From Luteirhabdus pelagi (GTDB taxonomy: Bacteria > Bacteroidota > Bacteroidia > Flavobacteriales > Flavobacteriaceae), in assembly GCF_016827595.1 (NCBI RefSeq), contig NZ_JAECMS010000001.1, positions 62,001 through 126,000 on the forward strand: a DNA stretch of 64,000 nt, written 5' to 3'. The notes under the pieces were generated by a model. It saw only the letters and a list, made by a program, of their open reading frames with translations. It searched no databases and was not told the DNA's origin. This document shows, in pieces, positions 52,553-60,959 of the stretch (positions are counted from its first letter, which is position 1; each line of letters opens with the position of its first letter). The translations under genes were made by a program, and so were the position numbers.

Positions 52553-52654
52553 TGTCAGTTTCTGTTTAAAAAGTTTTCAAAAGAAAATTGAAGTTTTTGA
52601 AAATACTTTAAAAATCTGACTGTCAGAAGTTGACGTAAAATGAAAAAATGTCAG
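52553..52654. promoter_or_regulatory. Repeated TGTCAG boxes, candidate enhancer sites
   Basis: TGTCAG occurs at 52553, 52621 and 52649. The central copy is part of a perfect palindrome CTGAC-T-GTCAG (52616-52626), about 110 bp upstream of the predicted sigma-54 start. This is the distance typical of enhancer-binding activators. The same boxes lie 90-190 bp before the LytTR gene on the other side. Confidence 0.5.
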
Positions 52655-52740
52655 TTATTATTTCAGGAATCAGTTTGTCGATTGATAGTGAAGTAATCAC
52701 GTCCATTATTTATTTGTATCTTCCTAAAAATTAGAAAGAA

Positions 52741-53523
52741 ATGCTTCGATTTTCAGAAACTACGGTGCGAAAAATAGTATTTGGCTTGCCTTTAATATGT
52801 TATCTATTAACCATGGTTCAAGATCGCTTGCATTCTTGGGTAAACGACTATAGTTTCTATATTACGGAATCGGCCCTTTTTGCAGTGTGGTGGCTGTTAT
52901 TTTTTCCTTCCGTATATCTCCAACGGAGATTTGCTAAAACTTGGCGTCGGTTTCCCCACTGGACGATACCTCCCTGTTTGATCGTACTAAGCGGACTTCA
53001 TCTTTTAGTGTTTTCAGTATCGGTTGTCGCTATCTCGACATTCCCGCTATACGAACACCCATATTCTTTCAGCAAAGTTTTCGGTTATGGTCTTGCCAAC
53101 CAATTATGGATCCTGTTTTTAGCGTACATGGGACTGTATTTTTATATCATCAAAAAAGTAAAAAGAAACCTGCGAAATCGGAATCGTAAAAGTCGCATAA
53201 TGGTATCAGTGGCTTCGAAACGTATTTTTATCGATTGCAATGCTATTCAATATATACAAACCGAGCGGCCCTATCTTGCCATACACACCGCTGAAAAGAC
53301 CTATTTACATGCAGATACCCTAACAAATATGAAAGAAAGGCTGAAATTGGAAGGTTTTATCCAAATTCATCGATCATGCTTGGTAAATGAAGTCTATATA
53401 AAAGCTATGGTTTCTCGCGGAAATGGCGACTATGATTTGGAATTGCACTCTGGAAAAGTGCTTCGGTTAAGCCGAACGTATACGCAAAATTTTAGGAATG
53501 TGTTTTCTTTCGCCTCGACTTAG
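52741..53523 (+). CDS. Membrane-anchored LytTR family DNA-binding regulator
   Basis: 260 residues. Four membrane helices (about 10-27, 42-62, 80-100, 115-137) are followed by a basic linker (KKVKRNLRNRNRKSR) and a LytTR domain (about 155-258). That domain shows YIQTERPYLAIHTAEKTYLH and EGFIQIHRSCLVN. There is no receiver domain, so it is not a classic response regulator; it could bind DNA while tethered to the membrane. No kinase is adjacent. TATCTTCC at 52717 is a weak -7 candidate. Confidence 0.9.
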   Translation: MLRFSETTVRKIVFGLPLICYLLTMVQDRLHSWVNDYSFYITESALFAVWWLLFFPSVYLQRRFAKTWRRFPHWTIPPCLIVLSGLHLLVFSVSVVAISTFPLYEHPYSFSKVFGYGLANQLWILFLAYMGLYFYIIKKVKRNLRNRNRKSRIMVSVASKRIFIDCNAIQYIQTERPYLAIHTAEKTYLHADTLTNMKERLKLEGFIQIHRSCLVNEVYIKAMVSRGNGDYDLELHSGKVLRLSRTYTQNFRNVFSFAST

Positions 53524-53589
53524 CCCAATCCTAACACGGGTAAGCCTATTTCGGTTGTATCTATAAAATTTCCTTTACAATTTTATGAT

Positions 53590-54243
53590 ATGAAAAATTT
53601 TCAACACATACTAATGCTAGTCGTCGTAGCTACTTTTTTTGGAAGCTGCAATGGCCAACAACCATCTAACGATTTCAAACCAACAAGAGAAGATATTGCT
53701 GTTGGCGGGCCTTTTGAAAACCGGAACCTTATCTATTCCGAAATGCCCAAAACTATCAAGTCAGTCGATACCAGTCCGGGTTGGAAGCAGGATACCCAAA
53801 AGCTTCTCATAACCGGAAAAATTTTAAAAAAGGATGGTAAAACACCAGCTCCAAATGTGGTGTTATATTATTATCATACCGATATTTCAGGGGTCTATCC
53901 TACTCCTGATAGTTTGCCAAAGAATCTTCGCCCCCATGGTGCCATTCGCGGTTGGGTACAATCGGATGCAGAAGGTAACTATGCTATTTACACCAGTATG
54001 CCTGGAGCATACCCGAATCGCAACACTCCCGCCCATATTCATCCATCCATTAAAGAACCTGGCATACAACACTATTGGCTCGATGAGTTCATATTCGACA
54101 ATGATCCCTTGGTAACTACTGAATACAGAGCAGCCATGCGAAATAGAGGTGGAAGTGGTGTTTTGCGAACGGTTAAACGCGATGGCATGTTGATAGCAGA
54201 GCACAACATCATATTAGGACTCAACATTCCTGGCTATCCATGA
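53590..54243 (+). CDS. Intradiol ring-cleavage dioxygenase-like lipoprotein
   Basis: 217 residues with lipoprotein signal ending TFFGSC (Cys20). The dioxygenase C-type beta-sandwich holds the four iron ligands expected of catechol/protocatechuate 3,4-dioxygenases: Tyr103 (SGVYPTP), Tyr141 (GAYPNRNTPAHIH), His149 and His151. Length fits single-domain members. An extracytoplasmic, lipid-anchored form is unusual for aromatic degradation and suggests another substrate or role. It is 15 bp before the CxxC protein gene. Confidence 0.87.
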   Translation: MKNFQHILMLVVVATFFGSCNGQQPSNDFKPTREDIAVGGPFENRNLIYSEMPKTIKSVDTSPGWKQDTQKLLITGKILKKDGKTPAPNVVLYYYHTDISGVYPTPDSLPKNLRPHGAIRGWVQSDAEGNYAIYTSMPGAYPNRNTPAHIHPSIKEPGIQHYWLDEFIFDNDPLVTTEYRAAMRNRGGSGVLRTVKRDGMLIAEHNIILGLNIPGYP

Positions 54244-54258
54244 AGAGATGCTACCGCT

Positions 54259-54783
54259 ATGGGTGGACTTCAGGTAGGTGAAGACCTGACGTCGTTTACG
54301 CCTTATCATGTCTTTGGACCGGATATCGGTAGCAAAACCTGCCCGATTTGTAAATATGGTCGGTTTCAGGGCATTCTTTATTTCGTGGGAAATAATCCGG
54401 ATTGTGATGCTATTGTGGAGTGGCTTTCGTATTTCGAATTCTTGGCTGAACAACAAACTCCATATTTAAAAGTGTACTTTGTTTATGGCAATGAAAATAA
54501 ATCCTTTGAAAAACAAAAATACTTTATGAGGGATATTGGCACCCGACTTCAACTGAAACATACGGCTCTGACCATTGTTCCTTCTTTGAAGGATACGATC
54601 TCAAATATTCACAAACTACAGCTTGACCCAACAAATAAGAACACAATATTCTTATATAAAAGAAGCAATATCACGGCTATTTATCATGATCTACCCCCTT
54701 CCACAGAAAGTTTTAAAATGATTGAAAAACAGCTAGAAGACTTCTTCAGCCCGTTATTTCATCTTCAAATTACAGATCACTGA
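54259..54783 (+). CDS. Thioredoxin-like CxxC protein
   Basis: 174 residues without signal peptide. N-terminal TPYHVFGPDIGSKTCPICKY places a CPIC pair (Cys28, Cys31) where a redoxin active site would be. This is followed by GILYFVGNNPDC and a central beta-alpha alternation compatible with a thioredoxin fold. Helices near the C-terminus end in FHLQITDH. It follows the dioxygenase-like gene closely and overlaps the convergent AAA+ gene by 14 bp. Whether it is a redox enzyme or a metal site is open. Confidence 0.7.
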   Translation: MGGLQVGEDLTSFTPYHVFGPDIGSKTCPICKYGRFQGILYFVGNNPDCDAIVEWLSYFEFLAEQQTPYLKVYFVYGNENKSFEKQKYFMRDIGTRLQLKHTALTIVPSLKDTISNIHKLQLDPTNKNTIFLYKRSNITAIYHDLPPSTESFKMIEKQLEDFFSPLFHLQITDH

Positions 54784-56233
54784 TATAACCGCCATACACA
54801 TCCTTAAACTGAACGCCATCGCCTAGATTGAACTTACTAAGCTTGTTGTATTCTACCAGCGCCCAAAGTACCATCTCCTTCATAAATGGCCGGTCTTTCT
54901 TCTCTACATCTGGTACATGCGTATCAAGCAAGCGATCTAAAGGCTCAATTTTATCCAATTGTCGCTTATAATCGGTTTCGTTTAAAGTATCTAACAATTC
55001 AAAGTTACTTTCATCAAAAAACCATTGCACAACTTCAGCATACGGATCGCGGTCGCTTTGTTTCTGTAGCTTTTCAATCTTCGGAAAATATTCCTCAAAC
55101 TGAGACTTCACCGCTTTTGAAATAAGCTGCTCGGCAACTTCGACAGCACCTTCCTGTTCCCCTTCATATACCAATTCAACTTTTCCTGTAATAGCAGGCA
55201 CAATTCCCATAAAATCACTCAACCGAACCGATGTCTTTTCTTCTCCAATTTGCAGCGCCCTGCGTTCGGCTGTACTCAATAAGTTTTCGAAGGCTGTAAT
55301 ACTCAATCGAGCACTTACGCCACTTTTCACATCGATAAATTCACTATCGCGTGCCTCAAAACTGATCTGTTCCAAAATATCCCGTGCCAATTCCGGTACA
55401 TACACATGACTTTTGACTTTAGCAGCTTCTGCGGTTTCTTGCTCCGTTATGGTTTTGGCGATCTCAATATCGTCTGGATAGTGCGTCAAGATTTGCGATC
55501 CGATACGGTCCTTCAGCGGCGTGACAATACTTCCACGATTGGTATAATCCTCAGGGTTGGCCGTAAAGACAAATTGTACATCCAACGGCAATCGAAGTTT
55601 AAAGCCTCGAATCTGAATATCGCCCTCTTGCAGGATATTGAAAAGTGCTACCTGAATTCTAGCCTGTAAATCTGGTAATTCGTTGATTACAAAAATACAG
55701 CGATTTGCACGTGGAATCATTCCAAAATGGATGACGCGATCATCAGCATACGTCAGTTTCAAATTGGCAGCCTTTATCGGGTCTACATCACCGATCAAGT
55801 CGGCTACGGTAACATCTGGTGTCGCCAGTTTTTCAGTGAAGCGCTCTTCACGATGCAACCAAGTAATGGGCGTATCGTCTTCTTTTTCTTCAACAAGTTC
55901 TTTTGCATAGCGGGAAAGCGGGTGAAACGGATCATCGTTTATTTCGCTTCCCTTCACCACGGGAACATATTCATCTAACAATCCCACCATCTGACGTGCC
56001 AGACGGGTTTTTGCCTGTCCACGTAGTCCTAGGAGATTAATATTATGTTTTGAAAGAATGGCGCGCTCCAACTCGGGTATCACGGTGTATTCGTAGCCAT
56101 GGATACCTTCAAAAACGGTTTCCTTCTTCATCAGCTTCTGAAGCAGGTTCCGTCGCAGTTCCTCTTTTATGGTTTTCGGTTCGTAGCCAGCTTCTTTTAG
56201 TTGACCGAGGGTGGTGATATTTTCTATGTTCAT
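54770..56233 (-). CDS. AAA+ ATPase of the magnesium-chelatase ChlI/MoxR type
   Basis: 487 residues from ATG 56233 (MNIENITTLGQLKEAGYEP). Walker A is GLRGQAKT (69-76). The Walker B strand is IFVINELP, with Asn184 where Asp is normal and Glu185 kept. Between them lies TWLHREERFTEKLATPDVTV, then ADLIGDVDPIKAANLKLTYA, as in COG1239-type ATPases; sensor-1 is FVFTANPEDYTNRG. It probably works with the VWA protein encoded upstream, like ChlI with ChlD, on an unknown client; no cobalt or magnesium chelatase large subunit is present. Confidence 0.9.
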   Translation of the reverse strand: MNIENITTLGQLKEAGYEPKTIKEELRRNLLQKLMKKETVFEGIHGYEYTVIPELERAILSKHNINLLGLRGQAKTRLARQMVGLLDEYVPVVKGSEINDDPFHPLSRYAKELVEEKEDDTPITWLHREERFTEKLATPDVTVADLIGDVDPIKAANLKLTYADDRVIHFGMIPRANRCIFVINELPDLQARIQVALFNILQEGDIQIRGFKLRLPLDVQFVFTANPEDYTNRGSIVTPLKDRIGSQILTHYPDDIEIAKTITEQETAEAAKVKSHVYVPELARDILEQISFEARDSEFIDVKSGVSARLSITAFENLLSTAERRALQIGEEKTSVRLSDFMGIVPAITGKVELVYEGEQEGAVEVAEQLISKAVKSQFEEYFPKIEKLQKQSDRDPYAEVVQWFFDESNFELLDTLNETDYKRQLDKIEPLDRLLDTHVPDVEKKDRPFMKEMVLWALVEYNKLSKFNLGDGVQFKDVYGGYISDL

Positions 56234-56255
56234 ATTTGCAATTTTCTTTTTCTGA

Positions 56256-56287
56256 CATCCCCCTCTCTCCCCCTTCAAAGGGGGAAG
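56256..56287 (-). repeat. Dispersed C5/G5 hairpin repeat, second copy
   Basis: Minus-strand reading has stem CCCCCTT / AAGGGGG with a two-base loop (56269-56284) followed by AGAGAGGGGGATG. It aligns with the element at 38968-38999 at 26 of 32 positions. It lies 22 bp upstream of the AAA+ start, in the probable leader. Confidence 0.8.
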
Positions 56288-56347
56288 ATCCTTTAGGTGA
56301 AGACCATCAGAAAAGATGTTTTTATATTAAATTTTAATCTCTTCCTT

Positions 56348-56384
56348 ATTTTGAGTTGCTGAATCGAGTTCAGCAAGGCAAAAT
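56348..56384. repeat. TTGCTGAA hairpin repeat
   Basis: Perfect inverted repeat TTGCTGAA-TCGAG-TTCAGCAA (56356-56376) flanked by ATTTTG / CAAAAT arms (56348-56353, 56379-56384). Situated between the VWA and AAA+ genes. The remaining DNA of this 220-bp gap is AT-rich without a visible gene. Confidence 0.75.
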
Positions 56385-56453
56385 ACCTTAACATCCATCA
56401 TTTCAACCTTTATCGCTATTCCATTCTTCACTTATCTATTCTCTCAAGCGCAA

Positions 56454-57593
56454 TTACCGTATTCTTTTTCTTCGGTTAGTTTCGTAATCAGTGAAGATCA
56501 TTTCACCTAATCCTTTCAAACCGGTATAAAATGCCTTTCCTTGATTTGCAGCGGTGAAATGATCCACAAACTGCATCAAATAGGGATCTTGAGCAATCAT
56601 AAAGGTTGTGATCGGAATATGAAGCTTCCTCGCCTGTCGCGCCATCATATAGCATTTCCTCACGATTTCAGGATCCAAACCAACGCTATTTTTATAGTAT
56701 TGCCCATCGGAAAGCTGCATACAGCTAGGTTTTCCATCCGTAATCATAAAAATCTGTTTGTTAGTATTTCGCTTTCTTCGCAGCATATCCATCGCCAATT
56801 GTAAACCAGCGACGGTGTTCGTATGATAGGGGCCCACATTCAAATAGGGCAAATCCTTTATTTTGATTGGCCAGGCATCATTTCCAAAAACCAGAATATC
56901 AAGTGTATCCTTTGGATAGCGGGTAGTGATCAATTCGCTCAAAGCCATTGCAACCTTTTTCGCTGGCGTAATTCGGTCTTCACCATAGAGAATCATGGAG
57001 TGACTGATATCAATCATCAGCACAGTACTCATTTGCGATTTATGGGTCGATTCCTCTACCACCAAATCGTTTTCATTTAGGTTGAAACCGTCGATACCAT
57101 GATTTATCTGAGCATTCTTCAAACTTTCAGTCATGGAAATTCGGTCCAGTGGATCGCCAAATTGATAGTTTCGAAATTCACCGGCCTGCTCATCGCCCTG
57201 TCCGATATACTTGGTCTTATGGTTTCCAGAACCACTTCGCTTAATCTTCCCAAAAATCTGGTCTAAGGACCGCTTTCGAAGCGAGCGTTCCAGTTTCTCT
57301 GTCATTGTATTTTTTCCCTCTCCTTTTCCGGGACCAGCACCATTAGGTTGAATTTCCTCACGGATATAACCTTTCTTTTTTAAATCTTCTATAAAATCGT
57401 CGATGGTATATTCGTCGGTAGTCAAGGAATATTCTTCATCCAACTGACGTAGCCAATCGATGGCCTCATCAAAGTCGCCCGAGGTATGGGTAATCAATTC
57501 CTGAAAAATATCGAAAAGTCGCTCAAAGGGAGTCTGTTCCTTAGGGGTATGCTTGGTAAAGACAAACCCCGTCGGTCTATTTTTCTTCTTCAT
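56454..57593 (-). CDS. VWA domain protein, partner of AAA+ ATPase
   Basis: 379 residues. The N-terminal 185 residues are charged and contain a Gly/Lys-rich linker (NGAGPGKGEGKNTMTEKLER). The VWA domain (about 188-375) has the MIDAS motif DISHS (195-199) with TDG near 285, so metal binding is likely. In ChlD/CobT-type pairs such a protein delivers substrate or client to the AAA+ ring. It is upstream of the AAA+ gene in the same direction, with a 220-bp repeat-bearing gap between them. Confidence 0.9.
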   Translation of the reverse strand: MKKKNRPTGFVFTKHTPKEQTPFERLFDIFQELITHTSGDFDEAIDWLRQLDEEYSLTTDEYTIDDFIEDLKKKGYIREEIQPNGAGPGKGEGKNTMTEKLERSLRKRSLDQIFGKIKRSGSGNHKTKYIGQGDEQAGEFRNYQFGDPLDRISMTESLKNAQINHGIDGFNLNENDLVVEESTHKSQMSTVLMIDISHSMILYGEDRITPAKKVAMALSELITTRYPKDTLDILVFGNDAWPIKIKDLPYLNVGPYHTNTVAGLQLAMDMLRRKRNTNKQIFMITDGKPSCMQLSDGQYYKNSVGLDPEIVRKCYMMARQARKLHIPITTFMIAQDPYLMQFVDHFTAANQGKAFYTGLKGLGEMIFTDYETNRRKRIR

Positions 57594-57711
57594 ACCTTAA
57601 AGATAGGGGTTTTAATCGACTTTTTTCCGCGGTATTAACAGCCTTTTAAGACTTGCTATTTCACATTTTCTTAACTTTAGAAATTCAACTATTCTTCAAT
57701 CAAAACCAGAC

Positions 57712-60700
57712 ATGAAAAAAAATTTTCTTCTAGCATTTTTAATCATTTCTTCAGTATCCTTTTCACAAGAACTTCCCATGGACATCCTAAAAGACATGGA
57801 ACCCCGTAATATCGGTCCTGGGGGAATGTCGGGTCGTGTTACCGCTATCGATGTGGTGAGCGACGATCCCAATGTTATGTATGTGGGAACGGCTTCGGGT
57901 GGCCTATGGAAAAGTACCAGTGGCGGTATCGACTGGAAGCCTATTTTCGATGACCAGCCAACAGCGTCCATCGGGGCGGTAGCCATACAACAGGATAATC
58001 CATCCGTAATATGGGTAGGAACTGGCGAAGGAAACCCACGCAATAGCCTTAACGGTGGCTATGGTGTTTATAAGTCGCTGAACGGTGGAAAGACATGGCA
58101 ATCGATGGGCTTGGCGAAAACGCGTCATATTCACCGTGTTATCATTCATCCGAACGATCCAAATACTGTGTACGTCGGTGCTATCGGTTCTCCTTGGGGC
58201 GAACATCCCGAACGTGGGGTCTTCAAAACCACCGATGGGGGAAAGACATGGAATAAAATACTTTTCGTCAACAATAAAACAGGTGTTGCCGATATGGTGA
58301 TGGACCCGAACAACCCAAATAAAATCATGGTCGCAATGTGGGAACACAAGCGCGATCCCTGGTTTTTCACTTCTGGTGGTGAAGGTTCAGGGCTACATGT
58401 AACCTATGACGGTGGGGAAACCTGGGAAGAACGCACCGATGCCGATGGTTTGCCAAAAGGCGACTTGGGACGTATCGGAATTGCTATTTCACGAAGTAAT
58501 CCGAATCGTGTATATGCGCTGATCGAATCGAAAAAGAATGCCTTATATAGAAGTGAAGATGGAGGCTTCAATTGGAAGAAGATTAACGATGATATGGGTG
58601 AAATTGGAAACCGGCCGTTCTACTACGCCGAAATATACGTCGATCCTGAAAATGAAAATCGTCTGTATACCATCTTCACCTATGTAAATGTATCTGATGA
58701 CGGTGGCAAGAGTTTCGACGAACTGATGCCCGCCTATGGTGTCGCGAATGGCGTTCACCCAGACCACCACGCGTGGTGGATTCATCCGACCGACGGTAGT
58801 TTTATGATGGATGGGAACGATGGCGGACTGAACATTACGCACGATCGCGGAAAGACTTGGCGCTTCATCGGCAATTTACCGGTAGCTCAGTTTTATCATA
58901 TCGCGGTCGATAATGAGTTTCCCTATAATGTCTATGGTGGAATGCAGGATAACGGTTCCTGGCGCGGACCTGCGTATGTTTGGAAAGACCAAGGTATTCG
59001 AAATAGCTATTGGCAGGAAATCTCATTTGGCGACGGTTTCGATGTAGTCCCAGATCCTGATAATAGCCAGTATGGCTGGAGTATGAGCCAGCAGGGATAT
59101 GTTAGTCGCTACGACCATATCACCGGAAATAACTATACGGTTCGTCCGACGCATCCCGATCCAGATATGCAGCTTCGTTTTAACTGGAACAGCGCTATCA
59201 ATATTGATCCCTTCAACAGCAATACGCTTTATTTCGGAAGTCAGTTTGTGCATAAAAGCATCGATAAGGGACTGACGTGGGATGTTATCTCTCCCGACTT
59301 AACGACGAACGATCCTGAAAAGCAAAAGCAAGGCGAAAGTGGCGGCCTGACAATGGATGCGACAGGTGCTGAAAACCATACAACAATTTTAGTGATTGAG
59401 CCTTCTCCACTTGAACGCGGAATGCTCTGGGTGGGAACCGACGACGGAAAAGTGCATTACACCAGAAATGGAGGTGAAAGCTGGACGGATGTATCAAATA
59501 ACCTTCCCGGTTTGCCAAAAGGAAGCTGGATTGCACAGATTAAGGCAAGCAATAAAACGCAAGGCGAAGCTTTGTTAGTTGCCAACGATTATCGTCGCTT
59601 CAACTACACTCCCTATGCCTACCGTACAAAGGATTATGGAAAAACATGGACGCGTATCGTAAACGAAGATGATGTCATCAGTTATGCCCTGAGCATCGTA
59701 GAAGACCCTGAAGAACGCAATTTATTGTTCTTGGGAACCGACGATGGGCTATACATTTCTATGGATGCTGGAAAAACCTGGCAGAAGTATACAAAAGGCT
59801 TTCCTACGGTTTCGGTAAAGGATTTGGTGATTCATCCACGTGAACATGATCTGGTTATTGGTACCTTCGGAAGAGCCGCTTGGGTGTTGGACGATATTCG
59901 TCCGCTGCGTGAAATTGCAAGAAACAATTCGGTATTAGACCAAAATATTAAAGTTTTCTCCCCTCCTACGGCCTATCAAGCAGCCTATCAACAGCCTACT
60001 GGAAGTCGCTTTGGTGCAGATGCGATGTATAATGGGGAAAACCGAGAGTATGGTGCACGTATCTCCTACTACTTCAAAAAAGAGGATAAAAAGGATGAAG
60101 AAGAATCCAAAAATGAAGTTGAAGGTGAAGATGAAGAAGATGATAGTGAAGAAAATACTTCAACAGCAAAGGATATGGAAGGGAAGCACAAGGACAGTGT
60201 CTATATGCGGATTTATGATGGCGAGCGACTAATTCGAACGCTAAAGCAGAAGAAACCAGATAGCACAGGAATCTACACCTGGCGTTGGTATATGGATGAA
60301 GCGGGCGTAGACCGACCTTCTCGTCGAAATAGGGAACGTAATCGCGAACCCGGCGGTACTGAAGTGAAGCCTGGCACTTATAAAGTTGTGCTGAGTTTGG
60401 GCGAAGAAGAAACCGAAACAATGATTACGATAAAATCGGATCCTCGATTGGATGTCCCTCCTAATGCCATAAATGAACGGTATGAAGCTTCAAAGAAGCT
60501 GGAAAAAATGACGCAAGCTGCTGCCGATGCGGTATCGCAATTGGTGGAAAGCAAGGAAACAGCAGAAGAACTTCGTAAAAAATTAAAGAAAGAAGACGAT
60601 GAAAAATACGAAGCTGAAATAAAGGCCAGTAAGGAAATCGTGAAGCAAATTGATAGCATTATTGCTTTTTATCTTGGAAAAGAGGATGACCGTCAGGGTA

Positions 60701-60948
60701 TCACTAGAAATTCCGATCCAACCGTAATGTCGCGTATACAAGCAGCCTCCTGGTATTCCGGAAGTCGACCAAATGGTCTAACTGCCACTGAAAATCGATT
60801 GATGGAGCAGGCGAGAACCGCTTTACAAAGTGCCTTGGAGACCACCAACAACTTTTTTGTAACCGAATGGTCCGAATATCGGTCTACTATGACACAGATA
60901 GAGCTCTCTCCTTTTAAGGAAGTGGAGACCATAACAATAGACGACTAA
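57712..60948 (+). CDS. Large secreted BNR/Asp-box beta-propeller protein (VPS10/sortilin-like)
   Basis: 1078 residues with signal peptide ending SSVSFSQ. The first 750 residues form repeated blades with Asp-box turns: STSGGIDWKPI, SLNGGKTWQSM, TTDGGKTWNKI, SEDGGFNWKKI, TRNGGESWTDV, SMDAGKTWQKY. An acidic stretch (about 790-820, Lys/Glu/Asp only) interrupts the C-terminal half, and a late helical part (about 915-1070) closes the protein. Often named glycosyl hydrolase or sortilin-like; no catalytic residues can be assigned. It is 11 bp before the S9 peptidase gene, so they may act together on peptides or glycans. Confidence 0.85.
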   Translation: MKKNFLLAFLIISSVSFSQELPMDILKDMEPRNIGPGGMSGRVTAIDVVSDDPNVMYVGTASGGLWKSTSGGIDWKPIFDDQPTASIGAVAIQQDNPSVIWVGTGEGNPRNSLNGGYGVYKSLNGGKTWQSMGLAKTRHIHRVIIHPNDPNTVYVGAIGSPWGEHPERGVFKTTDGGKTWNKILFVNNKTGVADMVMDPNNPNKIMVAMWEHKRDPWFFTSGGEGSGLHVTYDGGETWEERTDADGLPKGDLGRIGIAISRSNPNRVYALIESKKNALYRSEDGGFNWKKINDDMGEIGNRPFYYAEIYVDPENENRLYTIFTYVNVSDDGGKSFDELMPAYGVANGVHPDHHAWWIHPTDGSFMMDGNDGGLNITHDRGKTWRFIGNLPVAQFYHIAVDNEFPYNVYGGMQDNGSWRGPAYVWKDQGIRNSYWQEISFGDGFDVVPDPDNSQYGWSMSQQGYVSRYDHITGNNYTVRPTHPDPDMQLRFNWNSAINIDPFNSNTLYFGSQFVHKSIDKGLTWDVISPDLTTNDPEKQKQGESGGLTMDATGAENHTTILVIEPSPLERGMLWVGTDDGKVHYTRNGGESWTDVSNNLPGLPKGSWIAQIKASNKTQGEALLVANDYRRFNYTPYAYRTKDYGKTWTRIVNEDDVISYALSIVEDPEERNLLFLGTDDGLYISMDAGKTWQKYTKGFPTVSVKDLVIHPREHDLVIGTFGRAAWVLDDIRPLREIARNNSVLDQNIKVFSPPTAYQAAYQQPTGSRFGADAMYNGENREYGARISYYFKKEDKKDEEESKNEVEGEDEEDDSEENTSTAKDMEGKHKDSVYMRIYDGERLIRTLKQKKPDSTGIYTWRWYMDEAGVDRPSRRNRERNREPGGTEVKPGTYKVVLSLGEEETETMITIKSDPRLDVPPNAINERYEASKKLEKMTQAAADAVSQLVESKETAEELRKKLKKEDDEKYEAEIKASKEIVKQIDSIIAFYLGKEDDRQGITRNSDPTVMSRIQAASWYSGSRPNGLTATENRLMEQARTALQSALETTNNFFVTEWSEYRSTMTQIELSPFKEVETITIDD

Positions 60949-60959
60949 AACCAATAATC

